The notes under the pieces are model-generated. The model saw only the letters and a list, made by a program, of their open reading frames with translations, was not told the origin of the DNA and did not search any database. A stretch of 22,377 nucleotides of DNA from an uncultured Pelosinus sp. (lineage in GTDB: Bacteria; Bacillota; Negativicutes; UMGS1260). Both the position numbers and the translations under genes were made by a program. The stretch's first letter is position 1. Each line of letters starts with the position of its first letter. Shown piece by piece: positions 13,313-21,166 of the stretch. The stretch is from the NCBI GenBank assembly GCA_900550105.1, contig URQW01000045.1, forward strand, positions 1-22,377, read 5' to 3'.

Positions 13313-13340
13313 AAAAAGCAGCCCCATCTTTAACGGCTGC
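13313..13340 (-). terminator. Terminator between tail and lysis genes
   Basis: On the minus strand GCAGCC and GGCTGC form a perfect 6-bp stem with a 11-base loop, followed by TTTTTA. It lies about 30 bases after the last tail-region gene and about 30 before the lysis cassette. Lysis expression would then need read-through, antitermination or a promoter that I could not identify. Confidence 0.75.
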
Positions 13341-13370
13341 AAGGCTCTCGCGGCATTCTGCGTCTTTTTA

Positions 13371-13652
13371 TCATGATTCGCCCACTTCGGCTTTCTTCCA
13401 TGCGATTTCAAGGGGCCACTGGCGGGGGCCGGTTATTTGATTCACACTAATAATTGTCACCGAGCTAGTGACCGTTGTACCTTTATTATGCATTTGCTTA
13501 GTTCCAACTAAGACGATTTCTTTCTTGATCCAGCCAATTGGCTTAACCTGATATGCTCCAACTATAGGAATGGCGACAGAAGAATCTGGATTGACACTTG
13601 TTTTCGGTCCGTACAGATTATCTCTTGTGGCAAAGCAAGATAACGCTGCCAT
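13371..13652 (-). CDS. Small phage structural-region protein, function unknown
   Basis: A 93-residue soluble protein, mostly beta by pattern (AIPIVGAYQV, KKEIVLVGT, TTVTSSVTIISVNQI). There is no membrane segment, signal or recognisable motif. Start ATG one base after the preceding stop, with GAGGT about 10 bases upstream, so it is coupled to the paralogous tail-accessory genes. It is the last gene before a terminator. A minor virion or receptor-binding accessory role is inferred from position only. Confidence 0.6.
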   Translation of the reverse strand: MAALSCFATRDNLYGPKTSVNPDSSVAIPIVGAYQVKPIGWIKKEIVLVGTKQMHNKGTTVTSSVTIISVNQITGPRQWPLEIAWKKAEVGES

Positions 13653-13653
13653 T

Positions 13654-14607
13654 TTATGATAACCTCACAGCAACGGCAACAGGTACATTGGCGGCAAGCC
13701 AAAAAGAAGAAACTGGATAAATAGTGCCCTGTTGATAAACAAGACTAAATGTATCTATGCGAAAACAAGTATAAGTGTCACCGTTGTATTGGATAGTGTC
13801 ACCGTTAGAAATACCATTACCATTACCAGCAAGAAAACCTTCAAACTTACCTATCATTCCATAGCTAATACTAGAAAGATAGTTTTCACTTAAAAAGAAA
13901 TTTTTAGCTAAATTCGGTTGCGTTTGATTAGGTGAATAAGGCGCACGAATTTGTTGAATGTCTACCCACCAGTTATTAGCATCTGTTAATCCTGTACCTT
14001 CGTCTGGAGGTCCCGCTGTAATGCATTGATTCCAAGCATTTAAACCTGGCATATATGAACTAAGCCAAGACATTCCGCGTCCATTTTCACATTTTGCATA
14101 TTGAATATCAGGAAGTCCAAAAACATTAAAACACCATTTTGTAGTATAACTATCAGGCGGCTTAGTCAAAAACATTATTTTATTCTTATCTGCGAAAATA
14201 CAATAATCAATCAAAGCATCAAGCGGCAAGTTTGCTGGACTAACTCCGTATCCGTCAGGCATAAATAGACCAATATTGTAATACGTCCTTGATGGGTGCA
14301 AGAACGTTCCCGCTGTTCCACTAGCTCCGGGCGTGTACGAAAGTTGAAGTTGAGCGCTCCACCTATGTTGACCAGCATTTGTCCTCATACTATCCGCTGT
14401 ATTGTTTGCGGCAGATGGAGGGCTTGCATACGGCCAAAGTCTCAACAATAACTTTTTATCTCCGCTTACTCCTGCACTAGTAAGAACATCCCCATCAATA
14501 ACAGGACTTGAACTTATGTTTTGCCATCCAGCATTTAAGCAAGCTGTCAAAAATACATCATATAAATCTTTTTTGGCGCATTGGCCTTTAGTAAAAATCT
14601 GTGCCAT
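13654..14607 (-). CDS. Probable tail-tip/receptor-binding accessory protein, paralogue B
   Basis: A 317-residue protein without a known domain. It is clearly paralogous to the upstream gene at 14620-15516: both share the N-terminal block (GWQNISS, then DGDVL, SGDKKLLLRLWPY), a PGxxGxAGTxLxPS block, the YxIxxDKxKxxxxxKxPD block, GLPDxQ and a C-terminal GKxxGxxxxxxxxISNGDTI-like block. The variable parts between them are consistent with diversified surface loops. Its position after the tail fibre suggests a role in host recognition or tail decoration, not shown by motif. ATG with GGGAGG about 8 bases upstream. Confidence 0.6.
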   Translation of the reverse strand: MAQIFTKGQCAKKDLYDVFLTACLNAGWQNISSSPVIDGDVLTSAGVSGDKKLLLRLWPYASPPSAANNTADSMRTNAGQHRWSAQLQLSYTPGASGTAGTFLHPSRTYYNIGLFMPDGYGVSPANLPLDALIDYCIFADKNKIMFLTKPPDSYTTKWCFNVFGLPDIQYAKCENGRGMSWLSSYMPGLNAWNQCITAGPPDEGTGLTDANNWWVDIQQIRAPYSPNQTQPNLAKNFFLSENYLSSISYGMIGKFEGFLAGNGNGISNGDTIQYNGDTYTCFRIDTFSLVYQQGTIYPVSSFWLAANVPVAVAVRLS

Positions 14608-14619
14608 GTCATTTCCTCC

Positions 14620-15516
14620 CTATGCTATCTGAATCGCTACAAAGGTTTTACCAAAACTGTTATTATTAGCGACAGCGGCAATATTTAAAACTTTAAATTT
14701 AGCATTTCCTACAGGAATAATATCGCCATGACTCAATTTAACGCTTTCGCCTATCATATAAACACCGTCTAATTTTCCAACTTCTCCAGTTAAATCACTA
14801 TAATAATAAGGTTCACTTAAAAGATAAATTCCGTTTGCGTTAGGAATTTTCGTCGGCTGTGGATACGTTAAAGAACAAGCGTAAATGTTACCATAACTCC
14901 CCATAGGTGCATGAGGATAGTCCGAACAAGCTAATAAGCCATTAGCATTATAATATTGTGGCGAAGCGGCAATCAGTAACCCGCGTGCGTCTGCTCCATT
15001 AACTACATGCTGAGTATCTGGCAAACCAATATAAAAAAACGAAGCGCTTCTTGAAATAATATCAGGTGCTTTCAAAGCAAGAATCAATTTGCTTTTATCA
15101 ACATAAATATTATATTCAAGTATCGTGTCTGGACTGATTTGCCAATTACTAGTATTACCAACTGTCCACGCTATAAAAGACTGGGAAGGTCGTAGTATAG
15201 TTCCTGCCGAGCCATTTGTTCCCGGCGTGTATTTCATGCATAGGCGGAATTCTATTTCTGCATAATTTGTTTGGCTTGATCTAATAGAATAAGAAGCGTT
15301 ATTGTAATTCGCCGCACTTACTCCAACACTTCCAGCTGGATAAGGGAACATTTGAAAGACTAAGTTTTTATCCCCATTGATCCCATTGCTCACTAAGACA
15401 TCACCGTCGGCTATATTCGAACTGATATTTTGCCACCCAGTTGCAAGTAGCGAATTAAGAATAAAATCATACACATCAGTTCGTTTTATAGTGCCTGATT
15501 TAAACATATATGCCAC
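14620..15516 (-). CDS. Probable tail-tip/receptor-binding accessory protein, paralogue A
   Basis: A 298-residue protein, the upstream member of a tandem pair with 13654-14607 (12 bases apart). N-terminal GTIKRTDVYDFILNSLLATG begins a helical segment, then GWQNISS and DGDVLVSNGINGDK; further shared blocks are PGTNGSAGTILRPS, IYVDKSKLILALKAPD and GLPDTQ. It has no membrane segment. The start is GTG 15516 after AAGGAGGG; an ATG three codons in is possible. The likely role in receptor binding or tail assembly is inferred from position between tail fibre and lysis genes. Confidence 0.6.
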   Translation of the reverse strand: MAYMFKSGTIKRTDVYDFILNSLLATGWQNISSNIADGDVLVSNGINGDKNLVFQMFPYPAGSVGVSAANYNNASYSIRSSQTNYAEIEFRLCMKYTPGTNGSAGTILRPSQSFIAWTVGNTSNWQISPDTILEYNIYVDKSKLILALKAPDIISRSASFFYIGLPDTQHVVNGADARGLLIAASPQYYNANGLLACSDYPHAPMGSYGNIYACSLTYPQPTKIPNANGIYLLSEPYYYSDLTGEVGKLDGVYMIGESVKLSHGDIIPVGNAKFKVLNIAAVANNNSFGKTFVAIQIA

Positions 15517-15528
15517 GTTCTTCCCTCC

Positions 15529-15906
15529 TTAAAGATTGATTAATTTAATCAGCAATTTAACATTAAAGTCTTGCTGCGTTGTATTGGAAACCCTGATATA
15601 TAAGCATTTCCCGCCGCTTTTATCGCGGCAAGGTACCGCGGCAATATCATTCACGACCGATTGCTCAAGGCTTCGATAAATCTCGCGGTCCGCCTGAGGC
15701 GAATCAAACAGGGATACCCTTAAGGCACCGCCATTGTCCGATATCGCATAAACAGTGCGAATATCAAAAGCATCATAATTGACTACTGCGGCAAAGAAAT
15801 TCGAATTTCCGGCCGTAACCGGCACAGTTTTTTCAATCTCTATAATTTGCTTCGCCAGGCTCGCAGTAAGATCGGTAGCGAGCTGATTTTCTTTTATAAA
15901 CTTCAT
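15529..15906 (-). CDS. Small phage tail-region protein, function unknown
   Basis: A 125-residue soluble protein. An N-terminal helix (QLATDLTASLAKQIIEIEKTV) precedes an apparent beta-sandwich with short strands (NFFAAVVNYDAFDIRTVYAISDN, ALRVSLFDS, CLYIRVSNT, VKLLIKLI). This fold type is common in small head- or tail-decorating proteins, but no family was recognised. The start is ATG; GGAGG directly follows the preceding stop codon. It belongs to the string of tightly packed late genes after the tail fibre. Confidence 0.6.
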   Translation of the reverse strand: MKFIKENQLATDLTASLAKQIIEIEKTVPVTAGNSNFFAAVVNYDAFDIRTVYAISDNGGALRVSLFDSPQADREIYRSLEQSVVNDIAAVPCRDKSGGKCLYIRVSNTTQQDFNVKLLIKLINL

Positions 15907-15916
15907 GACGGCCTCC

Positions 15917-16231
15917 TTACGTTATGTCCATGACGGATAGAGTCGCGGATATATTACCATTTGAGGACGTTGCATACAGATAGTCCCCATTTTCGAGAAT
16001 TATTTTTTCCGTGTCCAGGACGAAAGTATCGGCCGCTTTTATTTCCAAGTTATTAATAATCAAAGACTGGCTGCCAACACCTCCATTCTTGGATACTAAA
16101 TAGAGATTCAATATCTCCGTCGATCCTGGCGCCGTATTACAGAAAAAAGCGGCTGTAACGGCATAGCTGCTATTTGCTGCAGTCGCGCAAATACTTTTAC
16201 CGGTTGTCGGTACCGCTGAATTTAAAATCAT
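15917..16231 (-). CDS. Small beta-rich tail-region protein, function unknown
   Basis: A 104-residue soluble protein that looks like a beta-sandwich: SSYAVTAAFFCNT, TEILNLYLVSKNG, SQSLIINNLEIKA, DTFVLDTEKIILENGDYLYATS, ISATLSVMDIT. This alternation resembles carbohydrate-binding or decoration modules of phage tails, without a specific match. ATG with GAGGGGG eight bases upstream; 14 bases after the tail-fibre stop. Probably a minor tail or decoration protein. Confidence 0.6.
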   Translation of the reverse strand: MILNSAVPTTGKSICATAANSSYAVTAAFFCNTAPGSTEILNLYLVSKNGGVGSQSLIINNLEIKAADTFVLDTEKIILENGDYLYATSSNGNISATLSVMDIT

Positions 16232-16245
16232 GCGTTAGCCCCCTC

Positions 16246-17109
16246 TCATAGCACAATGGCATATTTGACAATATCTTTTTTTGTTGCCAACCGAGCTTTA
16301 CCGTAAAGCAAATCCCCGCCAGTTTCCGTCAGCTTATCCAGTACTGCCTTGTTGTCATGGTCATGTGCCTTCTGTACCGCGTTTGCAAGATTCGCCTCAG
16401 TTTGCGTATAGGAATCAAGAAGAGCCTTATTTGCATGGGTATGGGTATCTTTTTCAAGGTTGGTAATTCTCTGCCGCTCCGCATCGTTATAATCGTTCGT
16501 CGAAAGGCCCTTGCCCTCTACTTTATCCACTTTATTTGCTAGCTGGGTGATTATAGCGGCAAGGGAATCGTCCTCAGAGGATAGCTTATCAGCGAGTTCT
16601 TTTAGAGTATCTAAAGCCTCTGGCGCTCCTCCAATTAGATCGGCTATCTTCTGGTCTGTATACTTTTGCGCATCGTCCGTTGTGATTAAAGTATTGATCA
16701 ATGCCCTAAGGCCCGTAATCGCCTCAATCGGATGCTGATCGGCGGCACTGCGCCCCAAAAGATCATTATGCTGCAGCCTGCCGGACCCAATCTTTTTCAA
16801 CACCCAAGTGACTGTGCCATCTAATTTTGTATCGCCTTCGCCGTAAAAACCAGTTGGCGGCGTTGCAGCCGTAATCCCCGCAACAGTACACTCCAAAAAG
16901 CCCCATTGCGGCAGACCGTCCATCCGGACGATGTCGCCTTTGGCCACAGTGAGCTTAGGCTGCCAAATAGGAAAATGAGCCACACTATCAGCATGACTCA
17001 TCGGTAAAGCGTTTTGATCTACGGCCTCTAAGGCTTCATTTATGCTCTCTTTACCAAATTTTTTGCTACCGTCGATTAACGGTATTTTTAAATTGCTTGT
17101 AACATTCAC
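16246..17109 (-). CDS. Phage tail fibre protein
   Basis: A 287-residue fibre-like protein. The N-terminal third is a globular attachment region with FPIWQPKLTVAKGDIVRMDG and a CTVAGITAATPP segment as seen in carbohydrate-binding tail modules. Then comes the recurrent fibre signature GGAPEALDTLKELADKL (about 155-171), a heptad region, and two THANKALLDSYTQTE / DHDNKAVLDKLTET repeats (about 220-270) typical of trimeric fibres of Firmicute phages. The start is GTG 17109, with GGGGGG about 9 bases upstream, 13 bases after the stop of the tip protein. It is probably trimeric and bound at the tail tip. Confidence 0.8.
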   Translation of the reverse strand: MNVTSNLKIPLIDGSKKFGKESINEALEAVDQNALPMSHADSVAHFPIWQPKLTVAKGDIVRMDGLPQWGFLECTVAGITAATPPTGFYGEGDTKLDGTVTWVLKKIGSGRLQHNDLLGRSAADQHPIEAITGLRALINTLITTDDAQKYTDQKIADLIGGAPEALDTLKELADKLSSEDDSLAAIITQLANKVDKVEGKGLSTNDYNDAERQRITNLEKDTHTHANKALLDSYTQTEANLANAVQKAHDHDNKAVLDKLTETGGDLLYGKARLATKKDIVKYAIVL

Positions 17110-17122
17110 TTACATGCCCCCC

Positions 17123-20100
17123 TTACTCGGCTAAAGTCCGATCCATACCTGCCCCATTCCATCTATAATACACACGACCGCCGCTGGCTTCCGGAACCCA
17201 CCAGGAGTAAATCGTATACCCAACAGGAAGATCAATGGTCTTCCATCCCCACTTCTCGGTAATGATCATCATCTTGCCATTCGGCAAAATATAACTACCG
17301 TCCCAGCAGGCAACAGCTCCAGGCATACTCCTACCGCAGGGCGTGCCTAGCAGCATAACAGGCATATCGTAATGCATAAACTGACGCTCTACATCGCATA
17401 GCGGTCCAACAGGGACCACGACTCGATCATCGGTATCCCACATTAAAAGCTGCCGATAGGCGGCATCTTCGCTTTCGCAGGCATTTACCATAACCGGCGC
17501 TTGCCACTGCCAAGATCGAACTTGCGGCTGATACGAAGTAAGTCCATTCAGACGGCTATATACTTCGATCCGTGTCTTGTCCAAAACATTGCTACTATCA
17601 AGGCAGCGCTGCTCCCAAGTATACTGCCATGATGTTGCTGTTGTCGTATAATCATTAACCCAAACACCGCCGACATAGACCTTTATCAAATACTCAAGAT
17701 CGTCGATAGGCTTAAAGGGCTGCTGCGTGAAGTATTCCTTTTGATCATCCTGAGATACGCAGCCAAATGAAAACTCCTTATTTCTCGCGATCCAGTCAAA
17801 GGTCATATCGCCCACAGCTTCATTTGAAAAATACCGATTCTGAGCGCCAAAGTCAGACATACGAAAACGCCCAGGGGCATTGGGCCGCTCCGGGCGTCTT
17901 ACAGTTTCTACGACTTTAATTTTCGCATCAGAAAACTCCTCTTCAAAGTAAGCTGTAGCTGTCGTGATATTGTACTCTTCTACCACGGTCTGCCCAGCAT
18001 TCACTACAGCGCCGCCAGTTGTCACATTCGCATAGGTACCGGATTCAAGGAAATACATGATCTCGCCAGCGCTATGAAAGCGAGGTACCGTATCATGCGT
18101 GCCTCGTAAAATGCCGGTAATCTTCCAGTGACCATTTGCCATCTGCTTGATACCGCTCCACGCCAAAATCTCATCGCCAAGAATAATTACTTTGCTCCCC
18201 TTTCTAGCCGCGGTCAGATCAGGGCTGCCACTAATCGGAGTATCATCATGCAGCCACTCTAGGCCATAAATATCAACCACTTCAATCCCGACAAGATCCT
18301 CAACAGGAGAAAACTCCAAGTAATCATAAACGAGTCTGGCTGCAGCTGTCCATTTGGTCATACTGCTTGTGGACTCAAAGCTGCCACCGTCTTTTTTTCG
18401 CCATACTTTCCAAAGCGAAGTATCGGCATCGGGCTTGGCCGCCATGGCGAAGACATAGGACGATTTTTCCGGAATAATTTCGTAAGGCATTTCGATAAAT
18501 GAATAATCCTGCACCCCGGTAGGATGTTTTAATTCAGGCTGCCAGTCCGTACTGCCGTTAAAATCCAGGTCAGTTTTATCAAGGCTGAACACATCTTCAA
18601 GTGCCTCGATCGTCACTTTCCCCTCCGCAAAATCGCCCAGGTCTACGCTGGTCACGCGAATCAGCATATTTTCAATGCTGTAAGCTGGCCAGTTAATTCT
18701 AGCTACATCGCCTGTTCTGAGGCCGGAAAGTTTGCGGTTGCCTGTAATCGTAAAGCCAGCAAGCGGATAGCCTTGTTGGCGAAGTTCACGCTGCACTGCC
18801 CAAAGAGCATTGCCGGAGCTCGTAAAATATAAAAACGAATAGGACTTATCATTCTTTGTCCCTTCATTGATTGTAATATTTGCCGCGTCCTGATCGTTAA
18901 TATTGCCTTGCTCGTAGATAGCGGATCGATCAGTATAAGTCACTGCTACCTCTCCGATCGTCTCTCGCCAATCAATTCGCGTAAAGACGACTTTTTCGCA
19001 GTTATCCTCATTCAGTAACAATACTTTCAGTGGATCATAATCATCACGAATCAATTTGAACGTAAGTTTTCCTGTGGATGGATCATTATAACGTACCATG
19101 TTCAAGTGATCGCAGAGAGAATCTAGGATTGTTCGGGCTGTCTCTTTCGTTTCGAGTTTGACTGTCACGCCCATTTTCTCTGCTGCAAAAGTCGTAGCGA
19201 CTGCCTTTAAAGCCTCCTGATCCATGCTATCTATAGCTTCTGATAAGCCCCAATTTTCGTTGACGACCATCTCATAGATAGCTTCAGCTGGATTCGCGTC
19301 ACCATCAATACCGGCAGATCCAAGGCGATTCGGCGTAAACTCAACCTCGTACCACATTTCTGGGATTTTGGCTGATTTCCCGATGTAAGCGGTGGGAACC
19401 ACGACAGTCACAAAATCACGATATGCTGGGGTTAACCCTCTAAGCTCTTGCTTTATGGTATCAGCCTGCATTTGCTTAATCATCCAGGGATCAGGCATCT
19501 GATTATCGCCACCCAGGTATACGTGCAGCTCGCCGATAAAACCACCACCTTCATCAACTCCGCCGAATAAATTTTCATTATTCACCCTGATCACAAGAGG
19601 CCCATTCTGATAATCTTCTCTAGCAGCATCGCCCTCCCACACCTTTTCTTGACCAATATAGACAGCTTTGAGTCTCATGCCAGGTTCGCTCCAGCAAACA
19701 ACCTGCTGATAGCCTAAATAATATTTGAACCCCTTCTGAATTGTGGTTTTTAAATTACGGCCGTTGATCAGCCAAGAAAGAAGCCACTGCGCTAACATCA
19801 TCAAAAAATTGGGGCCTTCCGTCTCCTTTACGTCATGAGCATGTTCCCCGCTTTTCACCTGAGTCAATGATGCTTGCCCAGTTACTTTCAAATTATGTTC
19901 ATGGGTATCCTTGCTATGGCCATTGGTAGTGGAATCAACTGAATCGCCTGTTTTTGGTTTTAGCAGCCACGAAAGCAATCCCGTAAGTATAATAGGCCAT
20001 GCGGAAAAGCTCGCATGCGCAGCATACTCTTCCGTGTAAATGTCCGCACGAAAGTCTCCAAAATAGCTTGTCAGCGGATTTTTTATAAGCCCCCTACCAA

Positions 20101-20254
20101 GCACGACAGGAATCGGCTTTCCTGTTTCTGTTTCGGCTGCAGTTAACTCTTCCGGTTTGGCATCAGCCTGTTCGGAAGAACCATTATTATTTTTCCCAAG
20201 GCGCCACAAAAGAAATGTGGATACAGCCCACCCTGTAAACGGCGACATTGCCAT
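17123..20254 (-). CDS. Tail tip (J-like) host-specificity protein
   Basis: A 1043-residue central tail-tip protein. After the N-terminal GKPIPVVLGRG block come the tip-family segments KYYLGYQQVVCWSEPG (178-192), NPAEAIYEMVVNENWGL (321-337), FTRIDWRETIGEVAVTYTDR (424-443) and LRTGDVARINWPAYSIENM (512-530), which belong to the lambda J / Phage-tail_3 type. Fibronectin-like and C-terminal receptor-region domains follow. An insertion at about 78-172 carries two hydrophobic stretches, each with an LLSWL core, separated by a His-rich linker (GHSKDTHEH; SGEHAHD). No NlpC/P60 peptidase gene lies between it and the hub gene. ATG with GGAGG 8 bases upstream, 15 bases after the hub stop. Confidence 0.85.
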   Translation of the reverse strand: MAMSPFTGWAVSTFLLWRLGKNNNGSSEQADAKPEELTAAETETGKPIPVVLGRGLIKNPLTSYFGDFRADIYTEEYAAHASFSAWPIILTGLLSWLLKPKTGDSVDSTTNGHSKDTHEHNLKVTGQASLTQVKSGEHAHDVKETEGPNFLMMLAQWLLSWLINGRNLKTTIQKGFKYYLGYQQVVCWSEPGMRLKAVYIGQEKVWEGDAAREDYQNGPLVIRVNNENLFGGVDEGGGFIGELHVYLGGDNQMPDPWMIKQMQADTIKQELRGLTPAYRDFVTVVVPTAYIGKSAKIPEMWYEVEFTPNRLGSAGIDGDANPAEAIYEMVVNENWGLSEAIDSMDQEALKAVATTFAAEKMGVTVKLETKETARTILDSLCDHLNMVRYNDPSTGKLTFKLIRDDYDPLKVLLLNEDNCEKVVFTRIDWRETIGEVAVTYTDRSAIYEQGNINDQDAANITINEGTKNDKSYSFLYFTSSGNALWAVQRELRQQGYPLAGFTITGNRKLSGLRTGDVARINWPAYSIENMLIRVTSVDLGDFAEGKVTIEALEDVFSLDKTDLDFNGSTDWQPELKHPTGVQDYSFIEMPYEIIPEKSSYVFAMAAKPDADTSLWKVWRKKDGGSFESTSSMTKWTAAARLVYDYLEFSPVEDLVGIEVVDIYGLEWLHDDTPISGSPDLTAARKGSKVIILGDEILAWSGIKQMANGHWKITGILRGTHDTVPRFHSAGEIMYFLESGTYANVTTGGAVVNAGQTVVEEYNITTATAYFEEEFSDAKIKVVETVRRPERPNAPGRFRMSDFGAQNRYFSNEAVGDMTFDWIARNKEFSFGCVSQDDQKEYFTQQPFKPIDDLEYLIKVYVGGVWVNDYTTTATSWQYTWEQRCLDSSNVLDKTRIEVYSRLNGLTSYQPQVRSWQWQAPVMVNACESEDAAYRQLLMWDTDDRVVVPVGPLCDVERQFMHYDMPVMLLGTPCGRSMPGAVACWDGSYILPNGKMMIITEKWGWKTIDLPVGYTIYSWWVPEASGGRVYYRWNGAGMDRTLAE

Positions 20255-20269
20255 ATTAAAATCCTCCTA

Positions 20270-21166
20270 CTAAAGGCTAATCGTGCCAACTACTCCATCA
20301 GTGTCTCTTTTTACAACAAGGCTATCAACCCAATAGACGCCTTTACCAACATCCTTGCGGCTCGGGTTAGCTGGAGCCACATAAGGAAAGCCAGTAAAGT
20401 TTAAAGTGTTTTTATACCGGAGAGCACAAGTGCCAAATAAATGGTCGCAACCAGGTAGTACTTGAATATTATTGCGAGGTACTGTAATAAAAGGATACTG
20501 CAATGTAATCTTATCGCCGATATGATCGCGGATCATGCGAATGTCTGCGTCCTTTTTCACAACTCCGCCTTTAAAATAACCGTCTTGATATTGTGCAAAA
20601 GCAGCACTATAAAGATAAATGTTATGCTCCACTTTATCAAGAAAAGCAGTAATTTCATAATCGGCACTTTTTAATCGGCACTTACGATCAAAGACCAAAT
20701 TGCCGCAAAAATACTGCTTGCACATTCCTGGGAGTTCTTTTTCAAGCCAGCTTTCCATTTTCCCAGTGAGTTTACACTCCGAGTCCTCAAACGATGCCTG
20801 TCCGATACGTCCTGTAAAAACAGTGTCATAGCGACTCAGGTCCGGACGGTGAAGCCGAAAAACCCAAAGTTTAACCGCACGTTCTGGCGGCGGTCCTAGC
20901 CAAAGTTTCGCGATAGGATTATCTTTCGCAACATTTATGTCCAGAGTCGCCGCTTCGCCGCGCCCAGTCGGCTTAATTTCGCCCCTCTTAATATAATCGG
21001 CCTCAAAGTACATTGTCTGAAAGCCAGTATCTGTTTTAATTGCAACGCTAACGGCTTCGCAGTGGGAGGTATATAAAAAACTATCTCCTTCATGAGTAAA
21101 GAGATAGCATTCAATCGGCTCGCCGTCCTGAACGGAATATTCATAGGTACTTATATTGCTTGCCAC
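20270..21166 (-). CDS. Tail hub protein, DUF2163/phage_BR0599 type, probable Fe-S
   Basis: A 298-residue protein like the gene transfer agent hub (gp13-type) and lambda gpL. The C-terminal block PGCDHLFGTCALRYKN followed by LNFTGFPYVAPANP is diagnostic of the phage_BR0599 family. C154-x8-C163 and C240-x6-C247 reproduce the cysteine spacing reported for the Fe-S cluster of lambda gpL, so a cluster is likely; C149 is extra. The protein forms the ring that joins tail tube and tip. The start is GTG 21166, overlapping the preceding stop (TAGTG), with a near-perfect GGAGGTGAT upstream, indicating coupled translation. Confidence 0.85.
   Translation of the reverse strand: MASNISTYEYSVQDGEPIECYLFTHEGDSFLYTSHCEAVSVAIKTDTGFQTMYFEADYIKRGEIKPTGRGEAATLDINVAKDNPIAKLWLGPPPERAVKLWVFRLHRPDLSRYDTVFTGRIGQASFEDSECKLTGKMESWLEKELPGMCKQYFCGNLVFDRKCRLKSADYEITAFLDKVEHNIYLYSAAFAQYQDGYFKGGVVKKDADIRMIRDHIGDKITLQYPFITVPRNNIQVLPGCDHLFGTCALRYKNTLNFTGFPYVAPANPSRKDVGKGVYWVDSLVVKRDTDGVVGTISL

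Noticed and set aside
14294..14315. GAACGTTC resembling a LexA site inside a tail gene
   Set aside because: The half-sites lack the 4-base spacer and the position is within coding sequence.
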